Shown here piece by piece: positions 1 through 9,500 of a DNA stretch of 40,750 bases; the stretch's first letter is position 1, and every line of letters starts with the position of its first letter. The position numbers and the translations under genes were made by a program. Below the pieces are notes generated by a model, which made no database searches, was not told the DNA's origin, and was given only the letters and a program-made list of their open reading frames with translations. Location: contig JAABSF010000001.1 of assembly GCA_011390535.1 (NCBI GenBank), positions 1 through 40,750 on the forward strand, given 5' to 3'. The stretch is from Deltaproteobacteria bacterium. Its GTDB lineage: Bacteria > Myxococcota_A > Polyangia > HGW-17 > SLPX01.

Positions 1-111
1 AGAAAAATTGCCGAGTTAAAAAAACCGGATTTGAACGCAAATGATGTGGAAGCTGGTGCTCGTATTATCGCTGGTACCGCTCGATCAATGGGGATCGATG
101 TTGTGAATTGA
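1..111 (+). CDS. rplK: 50S ribosomal protein L11, C-terminal fragment
   Basis: Only the last 36 codons and the TGA stop (109-111) are inside the window. The fragment reads KPDLNANDVEAGARIIAGTA followed by RSMGIDVVN, which matches the conserved C-terminal rRNA-binding domain of L11 (the DLNA and GTARSMGI motifs). L11 binds the GTPase-associated centre of 23S rRNA. Its position directly ahead of rplA is the standard rplK-rplA-rplJ-rplL-rpoB-rpoC order. The 73-nt gap to rplA holds no other gene. The gene is cut only by the window edge; nothing suggests it is broken. Confidence 0.95.
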   Translation, partial: RKIAELKKPDLNANDVEAGARIIAGTARSMGIDVVN

Positions 112-184
112 TTTTCAGCATCTGTTCGGTGACCACCCCGATATAGGTGGGAGATGTCTTTTATAGACTTCGAAAGGATGTAAG

Positions 185-892
185 ATGGCCAAACACGGAA
201 AAAAATATGATAAGGCGCGAGAAAAAGTTGATCGCGAAAAAAAATACGAACTGGAAGAAGCGGTTGATCTTGTCGTAGAAACAAAAACAGCAAAGTTTGA
301 CGAGACAGTAGATCTCGCAGCAAAATTGGGAGTAAATCCACGACATGCAGATCAAATGGTAAGAGGCGCTGTAGTGCTGCCTCATGGTACCGGAAAATCG
401 GTGAAAGTTCTGGTTTTCGCAAAAGGCGAGAAAATGGAAGAAGCACTTGAAGCCGGTGCTGATTATGCAGGAGAAGATGAATTTGTCGAAAAAGTACAAA
501 ATGGATGGGTAGATTTCGACAAAGCTGTTGCGACACCGGATATGATGGGAAAAGTCGGACGGCTAGGAAAGGTATTGGGTCCTCGTGGGCTGATGCCGAA
601 TCCAAAGGTAGGAACAGTCACTTTTGATGTAGGGAAGGCGGTCTCTGAGTTAAAGGCGGGAAAAGTAGAATATCGAGTAGACAAAGCAGGAATTATTCAT
701 GCTCCGGTGGGGAAGGTCTCCTTTGGCAAGGAAAAGCTGCAAGAAAATGTTAAGGCGTTTTTTGAAGAGCTTTGGAAGAAAAAACCCCAATCTGCAAAAG
801 GTGCCTATTTTAAAAGTGTTACCCTTTCAACAACGATGGGCCCCGGAATTAAGTTGGAACCGGCGAACATCATGACGTTTCTGGTAAAATAG
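185..892 (+). CDS. rplA: 50S ribosomal protein L1
   Basis: The 235-residue product has the usual length for bacterial L1. It starts MAKHGKKYDKAREKVDREK and carries the signature block around GPRGLMPNPKVGTVT (about residues 135-150), followed by GKVEYRVDKAGIIHAPVGKV, part of the rRNA-contacting domain I. L1 forms the mobile L1 stalk at the ribosomal E site and in many bacteria represses its own operon by binding an mRNA mimic of its rRNA site. ATG 185 is supported by a GAAAGGA-type ribosome binding site just upstream. A short dyad (CCACC/GGTGG) lies in the leader at about 132-149; whether it is an L1 target cannot be judged by eye. The gene is intact. Confidence 0.97.
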   Translation: MAKHGKKYDKAREKVDREKKYELEEAVDLVVETKTAKFDETVDLAAKLGVNPRHADQMVRGAVVLPHGTGKSVKVLVFAKGEKMEEALEAGADYAGEDEFVEKVQNGWVDFDKAVATPDMMGKVGRLGKVLGPRGLMPNPKVGTVTFDVGKAVSELKAGKVEYRVDKAGIIHAPVGKVSFGKEKLQENVKAFFEELWKKKPQSAKGAYFKSVTLSTTMGPGIKLEPANIMTFLVK

Positions 893-935
893 TCGAGTTT
901 TTCAGGAAAAGGATTCGAAAAACGCATCCAAGTCA

Positions 936-962
936 CCGTTGTTTATTGTAGTAAGCAAACGG
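936..962 (+). promoter_or_regulatory. rplJ leader hairpin (candidate L10 autoregulatory structure)
   Basis: The 95-nt rplA-rplJ spacer contains a strong RNA hairpin. CCGTTGTTTAT (936-946) pairs with GTAAGCAAACGG (951-962), giving 11 base pairs with one bulged A and a TGTA loop. It ends 11 nt before the AGGGAG ribosome binding site of rplJ. In many bacteria the rplJ leader is bound by the L10-(L12) complex, which shuts down rplJL translation, so this is a natural candidate for that element. The pairing is seen directly; the regulatory role is inference. There is no T-run, so it is not an intrinsic terminator. Confidence 0.45.
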
Positions 963-987
963 TAATGACCTAAGGGAGTAATGAGTC

Positions 988-1500
988 ATGAATAGAAACG
1001 AGAAGCAGCAAGAAGTCGAGTTCCTTCGTGAGGCTTTGTTAGATGTTAATGCGCTGTTTCTTGCAGACTACCGCGGTATCACCGTTGAAGAAGCAAACAC
1101 GATGCGGCGGGAGTTTCGAGAGAAAGATTGTAGCTATAAAGTAATTAAAAATTCTCTGTTGAAAAGAGCAATAAAAGATACACCATTGGAAGAGCTTTCT
1201 GATTTGCTGAGCGGACCTACCGCAATGGCCTATTCCAAGGGTGATCCTATTCAACCAGCCAAAGTGCTCGTCAAGTATGAGAAAGAATATAAGCCCTTTA
1301 AAATTAAAGGCGCTTTTTTTGAAGGCTACCGAACACCGGAGGAAGTGATCAGTTTATCGAAGATGCCGGGCAAAGATGAGCTTCGCTCTAAATTGCTGGC
1401 TACGATGCTGGCGGCACCTCAAAATCTGTTACGTCTCTTGTTGGCGGCACCTCAGAGATTCCTCATGGTGATTGATGCTCGCAAGAGAGATTTAGAATAG
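988..1500 (+). CDS. rplJ: 50S ribosomal protein L10
   Basis: The 170-residue product matches L10 in length and motifs. It has FLADYRGITVEEANTMRREF near residues 24-43, then YKVIKNSLLKRAI at about 50-62, the family rRNA-binding core. The C-terminal helix (LRSKLLATMLAAPQNLLRLL and the following AAPQRFL) is the docking spine for L12 dimers. L10 anchors the L7/L12 stalk that recruits translational GTPases. ATG 988 follows an AAGGGAG ribosome binding site. The gene lies between a leader hairpin and the rplL hairpin, consistent with post-transcriptional control of the rplJL pair. Nothing is abnormal. Confidence 0.97.
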   Translation: MNRNEKQQEVEFLREALLDVNALFLADYRGITVEEANTMRREFREKDCSYKVIKNSLLKRAIKDTPLEELSDLLSGPTAMAYSKGDPIQPAKVLVKYEKEYKPFKIKGAFFEGYRTPEEVISLSKMPGKDELRSKLLATMLAAPQNLLRLLLAAPQRFLMVIDARKRDLE

Positions 1501-1547
1501 TTTTGTTTTCATAACGAAAAACAAGGAACCCCCTTTTTTGTATTTAG

Positions 1548-1572
1548 GAAGGTCGATAAAAGAGCGACCTTC
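1548..1572 (+). promoter_or_regulatory. hairpin immediately upstream of the rplL ribosome binding site
   Basis: GAAGGTCG (1548-1555) pairs perfectly with CGACCTTC (1565-1572) around a 9-nt loop. The stem ends right next to the AAGGAGG ribosome binding site (1573-1579) of rplL. No T-run follows, so it is not a terminator. L12 is needed in several copies per L10, so rplL must be translated more than rplJ. A stem here could protect a processed 5' end or keep the strong Shine-Dalgarno sequence accessible. That role is inference; only the pairing is observed. Confidence 0.4.
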
Positions 1573-1589
1573 AAGGAGGAAGTAGAGAG

Positions 1590-1967
1590 ATGTCCATTAC
1601 TGAAGAACAGGTCATCGAGTATCTCAGTGAACTCAATGTTATGGATCTGGCAAATTTAGTTAAAACGCTTGAAGACAAGTGGGGTGTAGAAGCTGCACCA
1701 GCGGCGGTGGCGGCAGCTATGCCGGCCGGCGGAGCCCAAGAAGCTGCGGAAGAACAGACAGAGTTTGATGTTGTCCTTACCGATGTGGGGAGCAAGAAAA
1801 TTCAGGTCATTAAAGCGGTCCGCGAGATCACGAGTTTGGGACTCAAGGAAGCAAAGGAAATGGTTGAAAGTGCTCCCAAGGCGATCAAGGAAGCTGTTTC
1901 CAAAGACGAGGCCGAAGAAGTCAAAAAGAAACTGGAAGAGGCGGGAGCTAGCGTGGAGATCAAGTAG
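1590..1967 (+). CDS. rplL: 50S ribosomal protein L7/L12
   Basis: The 125-residue product has the two-domain L12 layout. An N-terminal dimerisation helix (residues 1-35, with YLSELNVMDLANLVKTLEDK) is followed by an Ala/Gly/Pro-rich hinge (about 40-55), then the globular domain with EFDVVLTDVGSKKIQVIKAV and GLKEAKEMVESAPKAIKEAV. This domain contacts EF-Tu, EF-G and other factors. The start is unambiguous: AAGGAGG lies 10 nt before ATG 1590. It sits between rplJ and rpoB as in most bacteria. The attenuator-like hairpin downstream would let rplL be made in excess over rpoBC. Confidence 0.97.
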   Translation: MSITEEQVIEYLSELNVMDLANLVKTLEDKWGVEAAPAAVAAAMPAGGAQEAAEEQTEFDVVLTDVGSKKIQVIKAVREITSLGLKEAKEMVESAPKAIKEAVSKDEAEEVKKKLEEAGASVEIK

Positions 1968-2033
1968 TCGTTTGTACTTGGGTAACGACTTAGACTTTGT
2001 TAAACGGTCAATCAGGCCGATGACCGCTCATTT

Positions 2034-2098
2034 AAACGCGGCGCTTGGACGGGTTTGTTCAGAGACTTGTCCAAGGGTCGCGTTTTGTATTTTTTGTG
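2034..2098 (+). terminator. rplL-rpoB attenuator (terminator-like hairpin)
   Basis: AAACGCG (2034-2040) and CTTGGAC (2044-2050) pair with GTCCAAG (2069-2075) and CGCGTTT (2079-2085). This gives a 7+7 bp stem with a small internal loop, followed by a T-rich stretch (TTTTGTATTTTTTG, 2083-2096). It has the form of an intrinsic terminator, yet lies only about 30-40 nt before rpoB. In Escherichia coli a partial terminator sits at the same place and reduces rpoBC transcription relative to the ribosomal protein genes. The same function here is a well-supported inference. Confidence 0.7.
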
Positions 2099-2127
2099 CG
2101 GTTGGTCGGGTATAAGAGAGGGTCTCG

Positions 2128-5100
2128 ATGGCGACTTTGATCCAAAAGAATTTTCGTGTGCGGAAGACCTTCGGCAAGATCGAAAGCAGTATAGATCTTC
2201 CAAACTTAATCGAGATACAGAAACGGTCTTATGGGAAATTCCTTCAAACGGATATTCCTGTTGAAGATCGTGAAGATACAGGGCTACAAGCGGTTTTTAA
2301 GAGTGTTTTTCCAATTCAGGATTACACGGGTACATCTTCCTTGGAGTTTGTCTCATATAGTCTAGGTATTCCGAAATACGATGTAAACGAATGTCGACAA
2401 AGAGGTATGAACTTTGCCGCTCCCATCAAGGTGTTAATTCGTTTACTCATTTGGGATACAAATGAAGATTCAGGGGCACGATCTATAAGGGATGTCAAAG
2501 AGCAAGAGGTCTATTTTGGAGAGATCCCTCTGATGACTGAAAACGGGACATTTATTATAAATGGAACCGAGAGAGTAGTAGTCAGTCAGCTTCACCGAAG
2601 CCCCGGAGTGTTCTTTGACCATGACAAAGGAAAAACTCACTCGTCAGGTAAACTTCTGTATTCCGCAAGAGTAATACCTTACCGCGGGAGTTGGTTGGAT
2701 TTTGAATTTGATCCGAAAGACCGTCTCCATGTTCGAATCGACAGGAGGAGGAAGCTTTTTGCAACGGTCTTATTACGGGCTCTTGGATTTACAACCCAAG
2801 AACTACTGGACTACTTCTACGAAAAGGAAACTATTTATCTCGACTCTGGGAAGAAATGTCACAAGAGCCTAGAGTTTGACCTCTTGGCCGGGCAGAGGGC
2901 TACCCGCGATATCCGTCATCCGGATACACGAGAGATCATTGTTAAAAAGAACAGAAAGTTTTCTCATGGTGCCATCAAGCGGTTAAAGGCGGCCAAAGTT
3001 AAGAGTGTCCCCGTAGATCCAAAAGATTTGGTCGGCAAAGTTTGTGCTGAAGATATTGTTGATGAAGAGACCGGTGAGGTGTTGGTTAGGTGTAACGAAG
3101 AAATCACTGAAGCCAAGATGGAAGAGATGAGGTTGTACGGTGTCAAGAGTTTTAAGATTCTCTTTATCGATGGTCTAAATGTCGGCTCGTTTTTAAGAGA
3201 CACTCTTAATGACGACAAGGCCACCACTACGGAAGAAGCACTAATAGAGATCTATAGAAGGCTTCGACCAGGTGATCCACCTACACTTGAAGCGGCTAAT
3301 ACCTTTTTTGAGAATTTGTTTTTCAACCCTGACCGGTATGACTTGTCTCGTGTCGGAAGGCTGAAAATGAATTACAAATTCAAGTTAGATGAACCTCTGG
3401 ATAATACGATCCTTACAAAGCGCGATATTTTGGAGACAGTTAAGTATCTCATAGAGTTGAGAAGTGATCGTGGTTCTATTGACGATATTGATCACCTTGG
3501 AAATAGACGAGTAAGAGCTGTTGGTGAGCTTTTAGAGAATCAGTATCGTATCGGTTTGGTAAGAATGGAGAGGGCGATCAGGGAACGAATGAGCATGTCT
3601 CAGGAGATAGAGACTCTCATGCCTCAGGATTTGATCAACGCAAAGCCTGTCTCCGCTGTTGTAAAAGAATATTTTGGATCTTCGCAATTGAGTCAATTTA
3701 TGGACCAGACAAATCCACTGTCTGAGGTTACCCATAAAAGAAGACTCTCAGCACTTGGTCCTGGAGGTTTGGCACGGGAACGTGCCGGGTTTGAAGTAAG
3801 AGATGTGCACGCAACGCACTATGGTCGAATATGTCCAATCGAGACACCTGAGGGACCGAACATTGGCCTGATAGCATCTCTTTCTACCTATGCACGAGTG
3901 AATGAGTTTGGTTTTATCGAGACTCCATATCGCAAAGTCGAAAAAGGTCAGGTTACGGATGATGTGCGTTTCTACAGCGCACTAGAAGAAGAAGGCCATT
4001 ACATAGCTCAGGCTACAACAGAGCTGGATAAAAATGGTAGAATCAAAGAAGAAAATGTTTCCGCTCGTTATTATGGTGACTTTATAATCGTTCCTGCGGA
4101 ACAGATTTCATTGATGGATGTTTCCCCAAGTCAGCTGGTTTCTGTCGCTGCTTCTTTGGTTCCTTTCCTTGAAAACGATGACGCGAACCGTGCGTTAATG
4201 GGCTCCAATATGCAACGGCAGGCTGTTCCCCTTGTTTATACAAGAGCTCCCTTGATTGGAACCGGCATGGAAAAGGTTGTTGCCCGGGACTCCGGTGTTA
4301 CGGTAGTAGCTAAAAGAGACGGTGTGGTGGAATCTGTCAGCGCCGGTCGCATTGTAGTCAAACCTGATGAAGCAACAGAAGGACCCGATGCGTTTTCTGC
4401 AAAACCGGATATCTATGAGTTGGTGAAGTTTCAACGGAGCAATCAAAATACCTGCATCAATCAGAAGCCTATTGTGATAAAAAATGATCGCATAAACAAG
4501 GGTGATGTTATCGCAGATGGCCCTGCGACTGATTCAGGAGAGCTTGCCTTAGGACAGAATGTGTTGGTGGCTTTTATGCCTTGGGGTGGATACAACTTCG
4601 AAGATTCGATTTTGGTTTCAGAGCGGTTGGTTAAAGAGGAAGTGTTTACTTCGATACACATAGAAGAGTTTGAATGTATAGCTAGAGACACCAAGCTCGG
4701 CAAAGAAGAAGTCACTAGAGATATTCCCAATGTTGGTGAAGAGGCGCTCAAAGATTTAGATGAAAGCGGGATCGTCAGGGTAGGTGCCGAGGTGGAGAGC
4801 GGGGACCTTTTGGTGGGAAAGATTACTCCGAAGGGAGAGACGCAGCTCAGTCCCGAAGAGAAATTACTTAGAGCGATTTTTGGAGAAAAAGCCGGTGATG
4901 TTCGAGACACATCTCTAAAGGTGCCGCCGGGAGTACAAGGGATAGTAATCAACGCAAAAGTTTTTACCCGTAAAGGCACTGAGCGAGACGAGAGAGCCAA
5001 AGACATCGAAGATCAGGAGAGAGAGAAGCTGCTCACCGACGAAAGGGATGAGAGGAAAATTGTAGCCCAGAGCTATTATGCGAGAATGCGAAAACTTTTG

Positions 5101-6303
5101 TTGGGTAGAACTACAGCGGCTAAGCTGGTGGATGACAAAGGAAAGGTCCTCTGTGGCAAGAATAAAAGAATCGATAGCAACACCCTGGAAACAGTTCCTT
5201 CGCGTTACTGGAGAGAGTTTCAGTTGGAGGGTACAGGCCAAGTAGAAGAAAAAATCGAACAATTGGCAACCCGCATGGAAGAGGATCTAAAAGATGTAGA
5301 GATTTTCTACCAAGAAAAAATCGAAAAACTTTCTAAGGGAGATGAGCTTCCTCCTGGTGTTATCAAAATGGTCAAAGTATATGTGGCCATAAAAAGAAAA
5401 CTGTCGGTTGGCGATAAAATGGCAGGTCGTCACGGGAATAAAGGGGTAATCAGCCGGATTTTGCCCGAAGAGGATATGCCTTATTTGGAAGATGGAACCC
5501 CTATGGATATTGTGTTGAATCCTTTGGGTGTTCCTTCCCGAATGAACGTCGGTCAAATTTTGGAGACTCACCTTGGATGGGCAGCTCTTGAGCTGGGTCG
5601 TCAGATAGACGCTTATTTGGAGACCCACTGGAATTCAGAGGTTTTGAGAGAGCAATTGAAGAAAATGTATCCAACAGAGAGAGCCCACAAGTTTTTGGAT
5701 CGTTTAGATGAAGAAGATGTAGGAAGGTTCGCTGTTAAGCTGACAAGAGGAATGCATTTGGCGACACCTGTTTTTGACGGTGCATGTGAAGAAGAGACAA
5801 AAGAAGCATTGAAAATGGCCGGCCTACCATTGAACGGCAAAGCGGTTTTGTTTGATGGAAGAACCGGAGAGGCCTTTGATCATGATGTTACGGTGGGCAT
5901 CATGTATATGTTGAAATTGCATCATCTGGTGGACGATAAAATACATGCTAGGTCTATAGGCCCGTATTCATTAGTTACTCAGCAACCCCTCGGTGGAAAA
6001 GCACAATTCGGGGGTCAACGCTTGGGAGAGATGGAGGTCTGGGCCATGGAGGCATACGGTGCTGCGTATGCGTTGCAAGAGTTCTTGACCGTTAAGTCAG
6101 ACGATGTATCCGGCAGAACTCGCATGTATGAGTCCATAGTTAAAGGTGACCATTCAATTGAGGCAGGATTGCCGGAATCGTTCAATGTTTTAATGCGTGA
6201 GCTGCAGAGTTTGTGTTTAAATATTGAACTGTTGGAAACATCTGAGGGTGTGCCTTCGGCAGTTGTTGGAGAACAAGCCACCGGCCCCGGCTTTGTTATA
6301 TGA
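2128..6303 (+). CDS. rpoB: DNA-directed RNA polymerase subunit beta
   Basis: The 1391-residue product is full length for a proteobacterial-type beta subunit. It contains the rifampicin-cluster block SSQLSQFMDQTNPLSEVTHK and then RRLSALGPGGLARERAGF. All classical rifampicin contact residues (Q, D, H, R, S, L of the cluster) are the sensitive type; the only visible difference from E. coli there is DQTNP for DQNNP. The downstream block HYGRICPIETPEGPNIGLI and the C-terminal KLHHLVDDKIHARSIGPYSL and GGQRLGEMEVWAMEAYGAAY are also intact. ATG 2128 follows a GAGAGGG ribosome binding site. The gene is co-directional with rpoC, but separated from it by an unusual 209-nt GC-rich spacer. Confidence 0.98.
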   Translation: MATLIQKNFRVRKTFGKIESSIDLPNLIEIQKRSYGKFLQTDIPVEDREDTGLQAVFKSVFPIQDYTGTSSLEFVSYSLGIPKYDVNECRQRGMNFAAPIKVLIRLLIWDTNEDSGARSIRDVKEQEVYFGEIPLMTENGTFIINGTERVVVSQLHRSPGVFFDHDKGKTHSSGKLLYSARVIPYRGSWLDFEFDPKDRLHVRIDRRRKLFATVLLRALGFTTQELLDYFYEKETIYLDSGKKCHKSLEFDLLAGQRATRDIRHPDTREIIVKKNRKFSHGAIKRLKAAKVKSVPVDPKDLVGKVCAEDIVDEETGEVLVRCNEEITEAKMEEMRLYGVKSFKILFIDGLNVGSFLRDTLNDDKATTTEEALIEIYRRLRPGDPPTLEAANTFFENLFFNPDRYDLSRVGRLKMNYKFKLDEPLDNTILTKRDILETVKYLIELRSDRGSIDDIDHLGNRRVRAVGELLENQYRIGLVRMERAIRERMSMSQEIETLMPQDLINAKPVSAVVKEYFGSSQLSQFMDQTNPLSEVTHKRRLSALGPGGLARERAGFEVRDVHATHYGRICPIETPEGPNIGLIASLSTYARVNEFGFIETPYRKVEKGQVTDDVRFYSALEEEGHYIAQATTELDKNGRIKEENVSARYYGDFIIVPAEQISLMDVSPSQLVSVAASLVPFLENDDANRALMGSNMQRQAVPLVYTRAPLIGTGMEKVVARDSGVTVVAKRDGVVESVSAGRIVVKPDEATEGPDAFSAKPDIYELVKFQRSNQNTCINQKPIVIKNDRINKGDVIADGPATDSGELALGQNVLVAFMPWGGYNFEDSILVSERLVKEEVFTSIHIEEFECIARDTKLGKEEVTRDIPNVGEEALKDLDESGIVRVGAEVESGDLLVGKITPKGETQLSPEEKLLRAIFGEKAGDVRDTSLKVPPGVQGIVINAKVFTRKGTERDERAKDIEDQEREKLLTDERDERKIVAQSYYARMRKLLLGRTTAAKLVDDKGKVLCGKNKRIDSNTLETVPSRYWREFQLEGTGQVEEKIEQLATRMEEDLKDVEIFYQEKIEKLSKGDELPPGVIKMVKVYVAIKRKLSVGDKMAGRHGNKGVISRILPEEDMPYLEDGTPMDIVLNPLGVPSRMNVGQILETHLGWAALELGRQIDAYLETHWNSEVLREQLKKMYPTERAHKFLDRLDEEDVGRFAVKLTRGMHLATPVFDGACEEETKEALKMAGLPLNGKAVLFDGRTGEAFDHDVTVGIMYMLKLHHLVDDKIHARSIGPYSLVTQQPLGGKAQFGGQRLGEMEVWAMEAYGAAYALQEFLTVKSDDVSGRTRMYESIVKGDHSIEAGLPESFNVLMRELQSLCLNIELLETSEGVPSAVVGEQATGPGFVI

Positions 6304-6311
6304 TCTAAATA

Positions 6312-6328
6312 GGATCTCGTTGAGATCC
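6312..6328 (+). promoter_or_regulatory. short perfect hairpin after the rpoB stop codon
   Basis: GGATCTC (6312-6318) pairs with GAGATCC (6322-6328) around a 3-nt loop, 8 nt after the rpoB stop codon. There is no T-run, so termination is unlikely. Such a stem could be a 3'-end stabiliser or an RNase processing site between rpoB and rpoC. Only the pairing is observed. Confidence 0.35.
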
Positions 6329-6332
6329 GGAC

Positions 6333-6477
6333 AAACATGCTCGCAGGGCCGCCGAGGCACTCGCCAGGCAAGGCGCTGGCGAGCAGCCGGCACAGCGTAC
6401 TTGAGGTACGTGAGCAGGCAGCACAGAGAGCAACGCAGCATGGCGGGAAGGATCGGCCGGTCAATGTGAGCGTGTTT
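6333..6477 (+). repeat. GC-rich imperfect palindromic element between rpoB and rpoC
   Basis: An island of about 145 bp is far more GC-rich than the flanking genes. It folds on itself around a centre near 6403 (CGTAC 6396-6400, GTACG 6406-6410). The outermost arms AAACATGCTCGCA (6333-6345) and TGTGAGCGTGTTT (6465-6477) pair over 13 positions with two G-U pairs. The next segments (GGCCGCCGA and TCGGCCGGTC) also pair with one bulge. The left half has its own perfect 8-bp hairpin: CTCGCCAG (6360-6367) with CTGGCGAG (6376-6383). The size and symmetry resemble REP/BIME-like or MITE-like intergenic repeats. I cannot name the family, and no second full copy occurs in this window. Confidence 0.65.
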
Positions 6478-6512
6478 AGTTTTTAACCTCTATTGGCGAG
6501 GAGATAGGTGTC

Positions 6513-9500
6513 ATGAAAGACATCTTTAGTTTCTTTGAGAAACCGAAAGACCCACTTAGTTTTAATGCGATTCGAATATCTTTGGCTTCCCCAGAGACCA
6601 TTAGAGAGTGGTCTCATGGAGAGGTAAAAAAACCAGAGACCATCAATTATAGAACGTTCAAACCCGAACGTGATGGTCTTTTTTGTGCCAAGATATTTGG
6701 ACCTGTAAAAGATTACGAGTGCAACTGCGGCAAATATAAACGAATGAAGCACAGAGGTGTGGTGTGCGAGAAGTGTGGTGTCGAGGTTATAGCCTCGAAG
6801 GTTAGAAGAGAGAGGATGGGACACATCAATCTGGCTACGCCGGTTGCCCATATATGGTTTCTTAAGTCTCTTCCCTCTAGAATAGGAAACCTTCTTGATA
6901 TACCGATAAAACAGCTCGAAAAAGTTCTTTATTGTGAGGCCTATATAGTAACGGATCCAGGCGAGACTTCTCTTCATGCAGGAGATCTTCTAACAGAAGA
7001 AGATTATCAGATGGCATGTGATAAGTTTGGTGACGGAACCTTTGAGGCCGGCATGGGTGGTGATGCTGTTCACAAAATGCTTATGACTGTGGATATAGAG
7101 ACCCTCTCTGTAGAGCTTCGCCGTGAAATGAAAGAGACCAAGAGCGAAGCTAAGCGCAAAAAGATTGCAAAAAGACTCTCAGTTGTTAACGCATTCCGTG
7201 AGTCGGGGAATAGGCCTGAATGGATGATGCTGGAGGTTATCCCAGTTATTCCACCGGATCTTAGGCCCTTAGTTCCTTTAGATGGGGGACGTTTTGCGAC
7301 GAGTGATTTGAATGACCTGTATCGAAGAGTTATTAACCGGAATAATAGGCTGAAGAGGCTTAAGGAACTAAATGCTCCGGATATCATAATTCGGAATGAG
7401 AAGCGGATGCTTCAAGAAGCAGTGGACGCTCTCTTTGACAACGGCCGGAGAGGGAAAACGATTATTGGTCCCAATAAACGTCCTTTGAAGTCATTGAGTG
7501 ACATGTTACGTGGCAAGCAAGGAAGGTTTAGACAAAACCTTCTTGGCAAGCGAGTCGATTACTCAGGTCGTTCTGTTATTGTTGTTGGGCCTCAGCTTAA
7601 ATTGCATCAGTGTGGATTGCCTAAGAAGATGGCTTTGGAGCTCTTTAAACCGTTTATTTACAATAAACTGGAAGAGAGAGGGTTGGCGACCACCATTAAA
7701 AGCGCAAAGAAAATGGTGGAAAAGGAAAAATCCGAAGTATGGGATATTTTGGAAGAGGTCAGTAAAGAACACCCTGTTTTACTGAATCGAGCTCCTACTC
7801 TTCATCGTTTAGGCATCCAAGCTTTTGAGCCGGTGCTGATAGAAGGCAAGGCTATACAATTACATCCTTTGGTATGTGCTGCTTTTAATGCGGATTTTGA
7901 TGGCGATCAAATGGCTGTTCATGTTCCTTTGTCTTTGGAAGCACAGGTTGAGGCACGTGTTTTGATGATGTCAACGAATAATATCCTCAGCCCGGCCAAT
8001 GGTAAACCCATTATCATTCCTAGCCAGGATATTGTTTTGGGTTTGTATTATTTGACACGTCAACGGCCGTTTTCAAAAGGTGAGTATAATCCTAAAAACA
8101 AGGGTATGCAGATCCGCGGTGTTTATTCAAGCCCGGACGAGGTTCGAATAGCTTATGACCATGGACAGGTGGCTTTGCACGCAGCCATAAAGGTTCGTAT
8201 TGACGGTAAAATGGTTGATACAACGGTGGGCAGGGTTATTCTGTACGAGATCGTTCCTAAACAGCTTCCTTTCGAGTTTATAAACAAGGTTATGACAAAA
8301 AAACAACTCGCAGAGCTGATAGACAAGAGTTACAGAAGGAGTGGAGAAAAAGAAACGGTCATCTTGGCAGATAAATTGAGAACTCTTGGTTATGAGTATT
8401 CAACTAAGGCAGGAATTTCTATTTGTATAGAGGACATGGAGATTCCATCCAAAAAGAAAGTCTTCCTTTCTTCAGCCATGGCTTCTGTGTCTGAGATCGA
8501 AGAGCAGTATACTGAAGGTCTGATTACTAATGGAGAGCGGTATAATAAGCTCGTTGATATTTGGGCGCAAGTTGCTGAGCAGATTTCAAATGAGATGATG
8601 CGGGAGATTGGGACAGAGACTATTGTGAATCATGAGACAAAAGAATCTGTTACAACGGCAAGCTTTAATTCCATTTACATAATGGCGGACTCCGGAGCAC
8701 GAGGGTCGGCACAGCAAATCAAGCAATTGGCGGGGATGAGAGGATTGATGGCAAAACCATCAGGTGAGATAATTGAAACTCCCATTACGACAAATTTCCG
8801 TGAGGGACTGAGTGTCTTGGAGTATTTTACTTCTACCCATGGGGCTCGTAAGGGTTTGGCTGATACAGCGCTCAAGACAGCGAACAGCGGGTATTTGACT
8901 CGACGGCTGGTGGATGTCTCTCAAGATGCCGTAATTACAGAGCATGATTGCGGTACCTTGGAAGGAATAGAAGTGACGGCGCTGGTCGAAGGCGGCGAGA
9001 TCATCGAACGCTTAGGGGATCGGATTTTGGGGCGTATAGCTCTTGAAGATGTTCGAGATCCTTATACTGACGAGATCCTTGTACAAGGCAATGAAGAAAT
9101 CGATGAAGAAAAGGTTAGGTTGCTTGAAGACAAGGGTATCGACCGAGTAAAGATTAGATCCGTTTTAACTTGTCAGGCTGCACGAGGGATTTGTTGTTTG
9201 TGCTATGGCCGAGATCTGGCTAGGGGGCATATAGTTGATGTAGGAGAGGCTGTTGGTGTTATTGCGGCTCAATCCATTGGAGAACCCGGGACTCAGCTGA
9301 CGATGCGGACCTTCCATATTGGAGGCATTGGGCAGGTGAGAACAGAGCAATCTACATTAGAGTGTCGATACGAAGGACGTGTTAGATTTGAAAACGCCGA
9401 CATGGTTCAAGGGCGTGATGGAAATCTAGTCGTAATGAACAGACATGGTGAGATTGTTATTCAAGATGACACAGGAAGAGAGCGTGAGCGATATGGACTT

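Noticed and set aside
1765..2115. 116-codon frame overlapping rplL
   Set aside because: Basic, Arg/Lys-rich shadow of rplL in another frame, running into the attenuator.
4461..5006. 181-codon minus-strand frame within rpoB
   Set aside because: Ser/Pro-rich antisense shadow of a conserved essential gene.
6224..6469. 81-codon open frame crossing the rpoB end and the GC-rich element
   Set aside because: It is out of frame with rpoB, lacks a ribosome binding site, and is explained by low stop density in the GC-rich palindrome.
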